From an uncultured Clostridia bacterium (GTDB taxonomy: Bacteria; Bacillota; Clostridia; Christensenellales; Borkfalkiaceae), in NCBI GenBank assembly GCA_947587775.1, contig CANPYD010000011.1, positions 1 through 16,100 on the forward strand: a stretch of DNA of 16,100 nt. Direction: 5' to 3'. Below are positions 5,859 to 12,651 of this stretch, one piece after another. Every line of letters starts with the position of its first letter. Position 1 is the first letter of the stretch. The position numbers and the translations under genes were made by a program. The notes beneath the pieces are model-generated. The model had not been told where the DNA came from. It saw only the letters and a list, made by a program, of their open reading frames with translations, and ran no database searches.

Positions 5859-7172
5859 CTATTCGGGATCCCGGGGTTCGGGGTCTTTTTCTTCGGGCGG
5901 GAAATCGTATTCCACGCGGGCGGTCTGTTCCCAGCCGGCGTCCGAGTTCTTCCGCACATACCGTTTACTGATGATATAAATGGGGACGTACTCCAACAGA
6001 TAGAGGGGGTTGAAGAGCACCGTGCCGCACTTTTCCCAAAAACCGAGGGGGGCGAACATCTCGGGACAGGCGAGCATGGCCAGGACACTGTACCCGAGGA
6101 GAAGAATATACATCACCCCGAAGGGCAGGACGATGAGGTACATCGTCGCGAGAAACCAGAGCGGGTTCTTTGTGAGGACATAGTAGATCGTGATCCCCGT
6201 CCCCGCAAGGACGGTCGCGACAGAGACGACGAGGAAGATGATGAGGGGGACGACGCCGAAGAAGTACTCCCATTCCCCCGAAGTATAGGTGCCCCGCTTT
6301 TTGATCTGGTCGCGGATCTGCTGTTTGTACTTTTTGTCGCACTGGGAGTAGCCCGTGAGCCACCGCACGCGCCGCTGGAAGTTGTCCTTGTGGTGCAGCG
6401 CCTCTTCCGTATAGATGATCGCGTAGGGATAGAACATGGAGCGGAACCCCTTCAGGAGGGAGTCGAGTTTGAGCTCGTAGTCCTCCGTGAGGGTGCGATA
6501 GGGCCAGCCGCCCAGCCGCTCAATGACGGAGCGGCGCACCATCATGCCCTGCCCGCACATATTGAGGGGCATATCGTTGAGCATGCGGTATTTATTGCCG
6601 AGATCGTCGAGGATCGGCCATGTGAGCGCGGAACAGTTTGTGAAAACCGTGCGGGCGCTCTTTCCGCCGAGATAATTTTTGACGTATTTCCGGGTGAGAT
6701 AGATGTCGTAATCGTGTTCGAGCGCGTTATTGAGCTCCGAAACATAGTGGTGATCGAGTACGGCGTCCGCATCCACAATGACAAAGGCATCGTACTGCGA
6801 GAGCTCCTCCCCGACCGCCTTGAAATACCCGTCGAGCGCGTCCCCCTTGCAGGTTTGCCCCTGCACGACAAAGACGCGCGCTCCCGCCTTTTCCGCAAGC
6901 GCGATCGTCGGGTCGTCGGGATCCTTGACGATGACGTTGACGTCGAAAAACGCCCTGTCATAGTCCTGCTTTGCGATCGAGGCGAAGAGATCGCCGATGA
7001 CCTTACTCTCCCCGCGCGCAGGGACGACGAGAGAGATCTTCCGTTTCTCTTTCGCCCGCTTGTAGGGAGGTTTTTTGAAGGCATAGCGGTACTGCGCAAG
7101 CTTGGGAATATAGAGCAAAATCGCCAAAACCGACAGCGCCGCATAGATGCCGAGCGTGATCCAGATCATCAT
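5859..7172 (-). CDS. Membrane-bound family 2 glycosyltransferase
   Basis: A 437-residue processive-type GT2 enzyme. An N-terminal TM segment (about 4-22) leads into the cytosolic GT-A domain with VVPARGE (49-55), the DADAV metal/nucleotide motif (134-138), the catalytic-base region TED (229-231) and QRRVRW (266-271, the QxxRW product-binding motif). C-terminal TM segments follow at about 306-333 and 337-370, and the protein ends in a charged Pro/Glu-rich tail. This layout is typical of synthases that extend and export a polysaccharide from a nucleotide-sugar; the sugar cannot be read from sequence. The start codon overlaps the glycyl-tRNA synthetase stop codon (TGATG) and has no good ribosome binding site, so translation probably depends on termination of the upstream gene. 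A terminator follows directly. Confidence 0.9.
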   Translation of the reverse strand: MMIWITLGIYAALSVLAILLYIPKLAQYRYAFKKPPYKRAKEKRKISLVVPARGESKVIGDLFASIAKQDYDRAFFDVNVIVKDPDDPTIALAEKAGARVFVVQGQTCKGDALDGYFKAVGEELSQYDAFVIVDADAVLDHHYVSELNNALEHDYDIYLTRKYVKNYLGGKSARTVFTNCSALTWPILDDLGNKYRMLNDMPLNMCGQGMMVRRSVIERLGGWPYRTLTEDYELKLDSLLKGFRSMFYPYAIIYTEEALHHKDNFQRRVRWLTGYSQCDKKYKQQIRDQIKKRGTYTSGEWEYFFGVVPLIIFLVVSVATVLAGTGITIYYVLTKNPLWFLATMYLIVLPFGVMYILLLGYSVLAMLACPEMFAPLGFWEKCGTVLFNPLYLLEYVPIYIISKRYVRKNSDAGWEQTARVEYDFPPEEKDPEPRDPE

Positions 7173-8548
7173 CAGAAATTCACTTTTTCAAGAAGGAAGG
7201 AGATGATACCTTCCTCGTCGAGACGGACCTGCTCCATGGTGTCGCGGTCGCGGATGGTGACGGTGTCGTTCTCCATCGTGTCGAAGTCGATCGTGATGCA
7301 ATAGGGCGTCCCGATCTCGTCCTGGCGGCGGTAGCGCTTGCCGATCGAGCCCGCCTCGTCGTAAATAACGGGGAAACGGCGTCTGAGATTCGCCCACACT
7401 TCCCGTGCCTTGGGCGCGAGATTTTTCTGAAGGGGAAGAATTGCCGCCTTATATGCCGCGATCGCGGGATGGAAGTGCATGACGTTGCGCACTTCGCCGT
7501 TTTCGAGGGGCTCCTCGTCGTACGCCTCGGAGAGCACAGCGAGCATGAGCCTGTCCGCGCCGATCGAGTATTCGATGACATAGGGGATGAAGCGGGAGCC
7601 GTCGACGGGATCGACGTATTGCATGCTCTTCCCCGAATATTCCTGATGGCGGGTAAGGTCGTAGTCCGTGCGGTTGTGGATGCCGTTGAGTTCCTGCCAG
7701 CCCATGGGGTAGAGATATTGGATGTCGCACGCTTCCTTTGCATAGTGGGCGAGCTTGTCGTGATCGTGGAAGCGGAGATGATCCGCCTTGAAGCCGAGAT
7801 CGAGCAGGAACTGCATCGCCTTCTGTTTGAACTCCTGATAGAACTCCTCATCCGTGCCCGCCTTGCAGAACCACTGGTGCTCCATTTGCTCGAACTCGAT
7901 GGTGCGGAAGATGAAGTTGCCGGGGGTGATCTCGTTGCGGAAGGCCTTGCCGATCTGCGCGATCCCGAAGGGGACCTTTGCGCGGACGGTGCGCTGGACG
8001 TTGAGGAAGTTGACAAATTCCCCCTGCGCCGTCTCGGGACGGAGATAGATCTTATTCTGGCTCTCGTCGGTGACGCCGCGGCTCGTTTCGAACATAAGAT
8101 TGAAGGTGCGGATGGGCGTCCAGTCGAACCCGCCGCAGACGGGGCAGTGTACCTGATGCTCCTGAATGTACTGCTCCATCTCCGCATTCGACATCAGGTC
8201 GGGATTGACGGCGCCCTTGCTGTGCGCTTCGATGAGATTGTCCGCGCGGTGACGGGTCTTGCACTTCTTGCAATCCATCTTGGGATCGGAGAAGGACGTG
8301 GTGTGCCCGCTCGCTTCCCATACGCGGGAGTTCATGAGGATGGCGGCGTCCAGACCGTAGGAGTTTTCGCTCTCCTGCACGAAACGCTTCCACCATGCCC
8401 GCTTGATGTTATTTTTGATCTCCACGCCGACGGGACCGTAGTCCCACGTGTTGCCCATGCCGCCGTAGATCTCGCTGCCGGGGAAGATGATCCCCCTTGC
8501 CTTGCAGAGTGCGACAAGTTTATCCATTGTTACAGAGCTGTTTTCCAT
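7172..8548 (-). CDS. glyQS: Glycyl-tRNA synthetase, dimeric (alpha2) type
   Basis: A 458-residue class II aminoacyl-tRNA synthetase charging tRNA-Gly, essential for translation. It is the single-chain type, not the bacterial alpha/beta tetramer. Visible are the N-terminal motif region GMGNTWDYGPVG (30-41), zinc cysteines C93/C96 and C135/C138, YLRPETAQG (168-176), motif 2 from FRNE (203-206) to EFEQMEHQ, motif 3 YSIGADRLMLAVL, and the C-terminal anticodon-binding domain. The start is placed at ATG 8548 just after GAGGTG; the in-frame GTG at 8554 is part of that ribosome binding site. I looked for a glycine T-box in the leader and found none. The coding region overlaps the downstream glycosyltransferase by one base. 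Confidence 0.97.
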   Translation of the reverse strand: MENSSVTMDKLVALCKARGIIFPGSEIYGGMGNTWDYGPVGVEIKNNIKRAWWKRFVQESENSYGLDAAILMNSRVWEASGHTTSFSDPKMDCKKCKTRHRADNLIEAHSKGAVNPDLMSNAEMEQYIQEHQVHCPVCGGFDWTPIRTFNLMFETSRGVTDESQNKIYLRPETAQGEFVNFLNVQRTVRAKVPFGIAQIGKAFRNEITPGNFIFRTIEFEQMEHQWFCKAGTDEEFYQEFKQKAMQFLLDLGFKADHLRFHDHDKLAHYAKEACDIQYLYPMGWQELNGIHNRTDYDLTRHQEYSGKSMQYVDPVDGSRFIPYVIEYSIGADRLMLAVLSEAYDEEPLENGEVRNVMHFHPAIAAYKAAILPLQKNLAPKAREVWANLRRRFPVIYDEAGSIGKRYRRQDEIGTPYCITIDFDTMENDTVTIRDRDTMEQVRLDEEGIISFLLEKVNF

Positions 8549-8598
8549 ATACACCTCGAAAAGAAATTCGATTTATTTTGCTTATTCCGCTCGCTGCC

Positions 8599-8654
8599 CC
8601 TTGGCGCCCCTTGTAGGGGAGCCGGCGCGCTGCCCTTGCGCGACTGAGGGGTTT
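8599..8654. repeat. Two-hairpin repeat (TTGTA-loop family)
   Basis: CCTTGG, then CCCC/GGGG around TTGTA, then GCGC/GCGC around TGCCCTT, then TGAGGGGTTT. Nearly identical to 76-126 and 16021-16069, with scattered substitutions. It lies in the glyQS leader and abuts the inverted-terminus element starting at 8656. Confidence 0.75.
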
Positions 8655-8655
8655 C

Positions 8656-8812
8656 CGCGTCATCCTGCCCCGCGCGCATTCTTATTGCACTAAGCGCGGC
8701 ACGAGCGGGCACCGCCCGCGAAGTAGCGTAGCGAAGGATCCCGAAGATCCGGTCCGAACTTTGATCGTCGGGATTCTTCCCCTTCGACAAAGCTCAGGGT
8801 CAGAATGACGCG
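8656..8812. mobile_element. 157-bp element with inverted termini (MITE-like), no coding capacity
   Basis: CGCGTCATCCTG (8656-8667) and CAGAATGACGCG (8801-8812) are inverted with one mismatch. A second inverted pair, GAAGGATCCCGA / TCGGGATTCTTC, also with one mismatch, is nested inside (from about 8733 and ending near 8779). Inside is the stem CCGCGC/GCGCGG (8670-8675 / 8694-8699) and CGGGC/GCCCG. It resembles a non-autonomous MITE or the widespread GTCATTCTGAG-type intergenic repeat. No target-site duplication is evident. Confidence 0.55.
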
Positions 8813-8904
8813 CAAAACGGCGCGTAAAACGCATACACAATATATTATACAGAGAAATCGCGGAGCGGTCAAGCATTTCAAAGGATTTTTTGCGGGTCCG
8901 AACT

Positions 8905-8975
8905 CTTGCCTTCCCCCCACAGTGGGGAAGGCGAGGAAACCCCTCAGTCACCCCCGGGAACCGCCGCAAAGGGCG
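8905..8975. repeat. Hairpin repeat upstream of glnS
   Basis: CCTTCCCC (8909-8916) / GGGGAAGG (8924-8931) forms an 8-bp stem, followed by AAACCCCTCAGTCACC, the reverse-oriented signature of the TGAGGGG family, then a CCGCC/GGCGG stem. The rest of the 8549-9085 spacer (8813-8904 and 8976-9085) is AT-richer and holds the glnS promoter. Confidence 0.65.
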
Positions 8976-9043
8976 GAATTACCATGTAAGACGCAAATTT
9001 CCAAAAAAATAGTGTGTAAAAACTATGCAAACCGCAGATTTTA

Positions 9044-9052
9044 TGATATAAT
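9044..9052 (+). promoter_or_regulatory. Extended -10 promoter of glnS
   Basis: TGATATAAT (9044-9052) is a perfect TATAAT with the TGn extension. No good TTGACA lies 16-18 bases upstream, as expected when an extended -10 compensates. The leader would be about 27 bases. Confidence 0.7.
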
Positions 9053-9085
9053 AAAATACGGAATATCGTAATTTACGGAGTGCAT

Positions 9086-10705
9086 ATGGCGGAAAATTTC
9101 ATCGAGCAATTCATAGAAGAGGATCTCGCCGCGGGGAAAGTCACTTCAGTCATGACCCGTTTCCCCCCCGAACCGAACGGATATCTGCACATCGGGCACG
9201 CAAAGAGCATGTTCGTCAACTTCGGCACCGCCGAAAAATATCACGGAAAGTGCAATCTTTTCTTTGACGATACCAACCCTTCCAAGGAGAAGACGGAGTA
9301 CGTCGACGCCATCCGCCGCGATATCCTCTGGCTGGGATACAAGTGGGAGAAGGAAGTTTACGCTTCCGACTTCTTCGATATCATCTACGGCTATGCGGAA
9401 AAGCTCATCATGGACGGCAAGGCGTTCGTCTGCGATCTCTCGGCGGAAGAGATCAAGGAGACGCGGGGCACCCTTACGGAGCCCGGGAAGGAGAGCCCCT
9501 GCAGAAACCGCACGCCCGAGGAGAACCTGAAGCTCTTCCGTGAAATGCGGGACGGGAAATATGCGGACGGCGAAAAGTGCCTCCGCGCCAAGATCGACAT
9601 GGCATCTCCCAACGTCAATCTCAGAGACCCCGTCATCTACCGCATTTTGCGGGCGACCCATCACAGGACGGGGGACAAGTGGTGCATCTATCCGATGTAC
9701 GACTATGCGCACCCCATCTGCGACTATCTGCAGGGCGTCACACATTCCCTTTGCACGTTGGAATTCGAAGATCACCGCCCCCTGTACGACTGGGTCGGGT
9801 ACAGCCTCGGATTTGCTCCCAAGCCCCGCCAGATCGAGTTCGCACGGCTGAATCTTACCAATCTCGTGATGAGCAAGCGGTATCTCAAAAAGCTCGTCGA
9901 AGAGGGCTCCGTGCACGGCTGGGACGATCCGAGAATGCCCACACTTGCGGGGCTGAGAAACCGCGGGATCCCCGCCGAGGCGATCAAGGACTTCTGCGCG
10001 AGGGCAGGCGTCACCAAGGCGCAGTCGGAGTGCGAGATCGGCTACTTCGAAGCGGTCGTCAGAGACTATCTCAACGCCCACGCCCCCCGCGCCATGGCGG
10101 TCGTCGAACCCCTGAAGCTCACCATCACCAACTATGAGGGGAGCGAGGAGACGGACTTCGAGATCAACCAGCTTGACGAACATGCGGGAACGCGCAGGAT
10201 CACATTCGGGAAGGAGCTCTATATCGAACGTTCGGACTTCTCCCTCGACCCGCCGCCCAAGTACCACCGTCTGAGGATCGGCGGCTATTGCAGGCTCAAG
10301 AGCGCCTACATCGTGCGCGCGGACGAGGCGGTCACGGACGAAAGCGGCAACGTCGTGGAGGTGAAGTGCACCTACTTCCCCGAGAGCCGTTCGGGAAGCG
10401 ATACGAGCGGGATCAAGGCAAAGGGCGTTTTGCACTGGGTGAACGCCGGAACCTGCGTCGACGCGGAACTGAGACAGTACGATCATCTCCTCCGCGACGC
10501 CGATTACAGCGGGCAGGATTTTTCGGAGCGGATCAATCTCGACAGCGAGCATATCTTTCACGCAAAAGCGGAGCCCTATCTCGCGGAAGCCGAGGACGGG
10601 ACGGCCTTCCAGCTCATGCGGACGGGGTACTACAAGAAGGCGGCGGAGAACGGAAAACTCATCCTCTCCGAGATCGTCTCTCTCAAAGATAATTTTAATA
10701 AGTAA
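9086..10705 (+). CDS. glnS: Glutaminyl-tRNA synthetase
   Basis: A 539-residue class I synthetase that attaches glutamine directly to tRNA-Gln. The N-terminus closely follows the Escherichia coli GlnRS pattern: RFPPEPNGYLHIGHAKS (25-41, with HIGH at 35-38), DDTNP (61-65), and VMSKR (261-265) as the KMSKS loop. The C-terminal part has the two beta-barrel anticodon-binding domains expected of GlnRS rather than the helical domain of bacterial GluRS. Length is near that of E. coli GlnRS (554). ATG 9086 follows CGGAG by 5 bases; the in-frame GTG 9080 overlaps that site. Many Bacillota instead make Gln-tRNA by GatCAB amidation, so this gene is likely an ancient transfer. It heads a compact plus-strand gene run to uvrB. 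Confidence 0.96.
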   Translation: MAENFIEQFIEEDLAAGKVTSVMTRFPPEPNGYLHIGHAKSMFVNFGTAEKYHGKCNLFFDDTNPSKEKTEYVDAIRRDILWLGYKWEKEVYASDFFDIIYGYAEKLIMDGKAFVCDLSAEEIKETRGTLTEPGKESPCRNRTPEENLKLFREMRDGKYADGEKCLRAKIDMASPNVNLRDPVIYRILRATHHRTGDKWCIYPMYDYAHPICDYLQGVTHSLCTLEFEDHRPLYDWVGYSLGFAPKPRQIEFARLNLTNLVMSKRYLKKLVEEGSVHGWDDPRMPTLAGLRNRGIPAEAIKDFCARAGVTKAQSECEIGYFEAVVRDYLNAHAPRAMAVVEPLKLTITNYEGSEETDFEINQLDEHAGTRRITFGKELYIERSDFSLDPPPKYHRLRIGGYCRLKSAYIVRADEAVTDESGNVVEVKCTYFPESRSGSDTSGIKAKGVLHWVNAGTCVDAELRQYDHLLRDADYSGQDFSERINLDSEHIFHAKAEPYLAEAEDGTAFQLMRTGYYKKAAENGKLILSEIVSLKDNFNK

Positions 10706-10742
10706 TAGCGCTTCGGGCGCGGAATAAGGAGATCGGAAAGCA

Positions 10743-11837
10743 ATGTTGGAAATCATCTTGATTGCAGTGGGAGGAGCCCTCGTTCTCATATCTGCCGTGT
10801 ATGGTGCGCTGCGCCGCTTTTCGCGCATGACATGGATCGGCTGGCAGCTCCTCATCGCCTTTGGAATCATATTCGGGTTGGGGCAGATCGATTGGAGCGG
10901 AAAAGTGGGCGAATTGGGCACTTTTATCATCGCGCTCGCGGAATTCACGGTCGCGGCGGTTGTCCCGCTCATTCTGGAATATGTCGGGAGAAGGCTTCTC
11001 GTCACCGACCGTATCCTCAAACCGGGTACGGGGGAAATGGTATTCGACAGGATCTTCGGCGCCGTGACGGCGATCGTTACCACGCTGAGCTTTTTCCTCG
11101 TCGTCGGCGCCTTCGGGATCTCTCTGACGGAGACCATGATGGGCAAGTCCCTCTTCAGCATGGAGATCTATGCTGTGATATGGACGGGCTTCTTCAAGAA
11201 ATACGCGCTTGACCTTTTCATCGTCGCGCTGTATCTTATCATCATCCGTGCGGGCTGCCGTCTCGGGATCCTGAACGGGCTGAGGGTACTGATCGTCTTC
11301 CTCCTGGTGGCGGGCGGCTTCTTCGGCAGCTTCCTGCTCGCGACGCGCGTCGGCTTCGGGATCTCCTTCTCGCAATGGGTCGGCGGGCTCTTCTCGGGTC
11401 TTCCGCGCATGCTCGGCGCGATGATCGGCGCCGTCATCGTGACCTTCCTCTTTACCGCTATCTGCTTTGTCATCGCCATGGTGCTCAACAAGCTCATGGA
11501 CATGGGGATCCGGAAACTTCGCGGCGTGACGGCGGTCGGGATCATCGATTCCATCCTCACGGGCGTGCTCTTCGGCGCGATCTTCCTTGTCGTGATGGTG
11601 GGACTGTATACGGGCTATCACGCGCTCGGGAACATGGACATCGACGCGATGGTGAACAGTTTGCTCGGCTCGATGGGGGATTTGTTCAGCTCGATGGGCG
11701 TCGAAAATCTCGGCGACTCGCTCGGCGAAGTGGGAAAAATCCTGTCCGATTTTACGGACACCCTCGTGAAATTCGTGACATCCTCGCCTCTCTCGGGCAT
11801 GGTTTACAATATGAACCCTCTCCTCGGGCTCATTTAG
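10743..11837 (+). CDS. CvpA-like membrane protein, internally duplicated
   Basis: A 364-residue integral membrane protein with about eight hydrophobic segments (near 3-21, 31-47, 60-83, 103-127, 155-170, 180-200, 226-248, 265-289). By eye the first four and last four segments repeat one pattern: a pair with a basic turn (GALRRFSR and GCRLGILNG), then a pair with FDRIFGAVTAIV or VGIIDSILTGVL before the last helix. The single unit resembles the four-helix CvpA (colicin V production) family, so I read this as a tandem CvpA-like protein. This is a pattern judgement, not a search result. The C-terminal 70 residues are soluble and amphipathic. AAGGAG lies 11 bases before ATG 10743, and the gene follows glnS by 37 bases. 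In Bacillota CvpA-like genes often sit near DNA-repair genes, as here with uvrB. Confidence 0.65.
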   Translation: MLEIILIAVGGALVLISAVYGALRRFSRMTWIGWQLLIAFGIIFGLGQIDWSGKVGELGTFIIALAEFTVAAVVPLILEYVGRRLLVTDRILKPGTGEMVFDRIFGAVTAIVTTLSFFLVVGAFGISLTETMMGKSLFSMEIYAVIWTGFFKKYALDLFIVALYLIIIRAGCRLGILNGLRVLIVFLLVAGGFFGSFLLATRVGFGISFSQWVGGLFSGLPRMLGAMIGAVIVTFLFTAICFVIAMVLNKLMDMGIRKLRGVTAVGIIDSILTGVLFGAIFLVVMVGLYTGYHALGNMDIDAMVNSLLGSMGDLFSSMGVENLGDSLGEVGKILSDFTDTLVKFVTSSPLSGMVYNMNPLLGLI

Positions 11838-11847
11838 AATGAAAAGG

Positions 11848-11874
11848 CCTTCCTCCGTGCATAATGAAGGAAGG
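11848..11874 (+). promoter_or_regulatory. Hairpin sequestering a ribosome binding site
   Basis: CCTTCCT (11848-11854) pairs perfectly with AGGAAGG (11868-11874) around a 13-base loop. AGGAAGG is the only plausible ribosome binding site of the gene starting at 11877. Translation may therefore be damped unless ribosomes finishing the upstream gene, or another factor, open the stem. Confidence 0.5.
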
Positions 11875-11876
11875 AT

Positions 11877-12245
11877 ATGCCGGATAAACGCACACATCAC
11901 CTGCTCATGCACATCAACGCGCTCTGCGCGGACGGAAGTTATAAGATCGTGGAGAAAAGCGAGCTTCTGTCCTGTTTCCCCGTAAAACTCGGAACGGACG
12001 ACAAGGGGCTCGAAAACATGCTCCGCTATCTCAGAGAGCATCACTATATCGACGTCAAATATGCGCAGGACGGGGTCTATTGCCTCTCTCCCTTGCCGGA
12101 GGGACGCATGTATGAAGAACAGGTGCGGCAGGGGAGAGAAGAGGGGCTCCGCCGCCGCATCTCCGTATTGCTGCTTACGGCGCTCGGCGCATTCTTAGGC
12201 GCATTTTTGGGCGCGCTTTCGGCACTGGCGCTGGGGGCAGCATGA
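11877..12245 (+). CDS. Small winged-helix-like protein with C-terminal TM helix (1)
   Basis: A 122-residue protein I cannot assign to a named family. Residues 5-75 look like a compact winged helix (helices near 6-18, 27-33 and 43-55, then a hydrophobic wing ending DGVYCLSPLPEG). A basic segment LRRR is followed by one TM helix (95-119) rich in Gly and Ala with GxxxG-type packing. It would sit in the membrane with the N-terminal domain in the cytosol. The next gene has the same size and layout, so the two look like a duplicated pair acting as a heterodimer or complex; this is inference. ATG 11877 follows AGGAAGG by two bases, and that site is held in a hairpin. Its last four bases overlap the next start (ATGA). 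Confidence 0.75.
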   Translation: MPDKRTHHLLMHINALCADGSYKIVEKSELLSCFPVKLGTDDKGLENMLRYLREHHYIDVKYAQDGVYCLSPLPEGRMYEEQVRQGREEGLRRRISVLLLTALGAFLGAFLGALSALALGAA

Positions 12246-12613
12246 TCAGCGATACCCTCTCCAAGCGCGAGGACGCCGTGATGAACGCCGTCTATACCCT
12301 TTCGGCGGGAAGGGAACGGTTCCTCGCCGCGCCTTATGATCTGTTGGCGCTTCTTCCCCCAAAATTGAAATTCGACGAAGAGAAGCTCGAGCGCGTCCTT
12401 GGCGATCTCGGGCTTGACGGCTACTTTGAGCTCATTCTCTCGGACAGAAAGGGGGAAAAGGTGTACGTTTTGCACCTCACGAGCCGCGGCATGGGGTACC
12501 GCAGGCAGGACGCCCAGCGAAGAAGAAGCGTCTATTTCCGCTGGGGGGTCGCCGCGGTCGGCGCGGTCATCACCGCCCTTGTCGGGCTCTTGATCAAGAT
12601 CGTTTTCAGGTGA
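12242..12613 (+). CDS. Small winged-helix-like protein with C-terminal TM helix (2)
   Basis: A 123-residue probable paralogue of the preceding protein. Residues 5-88 have a winged-helix appearance, including LERVLGDLGLDGYFEL as a recognition-helix region and a wing ending VLHLTSRGMGYRRQ, which resembles the LTxxG end of several wHTH families. The linker is very basic (RRQDAQRRR), then one TM helix (about 100-121) ends the protein. A membrane-bound DNA-binding or protein-binding module is plausible but not shown. Start ATG 12242 overlaps the upstream stop codon by four bases, indicating coupled translation and a fixed stoichiometry. uvrB follows after 38 bases. Confidence 0.75.
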   Translation: MISDTLSKREDAVMNAVYTLSAGRERFLAAPYDLLALLPPKLKFDEEKLERVLGDLGLDGYFELILSDRKGEKVYVLHLTSRGMGYRRQDAQRRRSVYFRWGVAAVGAVITALVGLLIKIVFR

Positions 12614-12614
12614 T

Positions 12615-12634
12615 CTCCGTTCGGGAAAACGGAG
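12615..12634 (+). other. Hairpin between the wHTH gene and uvrB
   Basis: CTCCGTT (12615-12621) / AACGGAG (12628-12634) is a perfect 7-bp stem with a CGGGAA loop. No T run follows, so it is not a terminator. It may be an mRNA processing or stability element within the operon. Confidence 0.45.
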
Positions 12635-12651
12635 CGCGCCGAAGGAACAGT

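Noticed and set aside
7469..8647. 392-codon plus-strand open frame antisense to glyQS
   Set aside because: Composition is Val/Leu/Glu/Ala-rich as expected for the complement of a GC-rich gene; glyQS is unmistakable on the other strand.
8940..8990. GGGCGGAATTACC resembling a T-box core on the plus strand before glnS
   Set aside because: Only a loose match; it overlaps the repeat family, lacks a specifier stem and terminator, and the glnS promoter at 9044 lies downstream of it.
8549..9000. Glycine T-box riboswitch before glyQS
   Set aside because: I looked on the minus strand for the conserved antiterminator bulge (GGGTGGNACCGCG-like) and a following terminator and saw neither; the region is filled with repeats.
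9146..11161. 671-codon minus-strand open frame across glnS and the membrane protein gene
   Set aside because: It is antisense to well-supported genes, has no recognisable motifs or proper start, and arises because GC-rich codons leave few stops on the other strand.
10695..12044. 449-codon minus-strand frame rich in His, Glu and Arg
   Set aside because: Antisense shadow of the CvpA-like and small wHTH genes; no ribosome binding site or domain.
12560..12651. LexA/SOS box controlling uvrB
   Set aside because: No GAAC-N4-GTTC or close variant; uvrB appears to be transcribed from upstream in the gene run.
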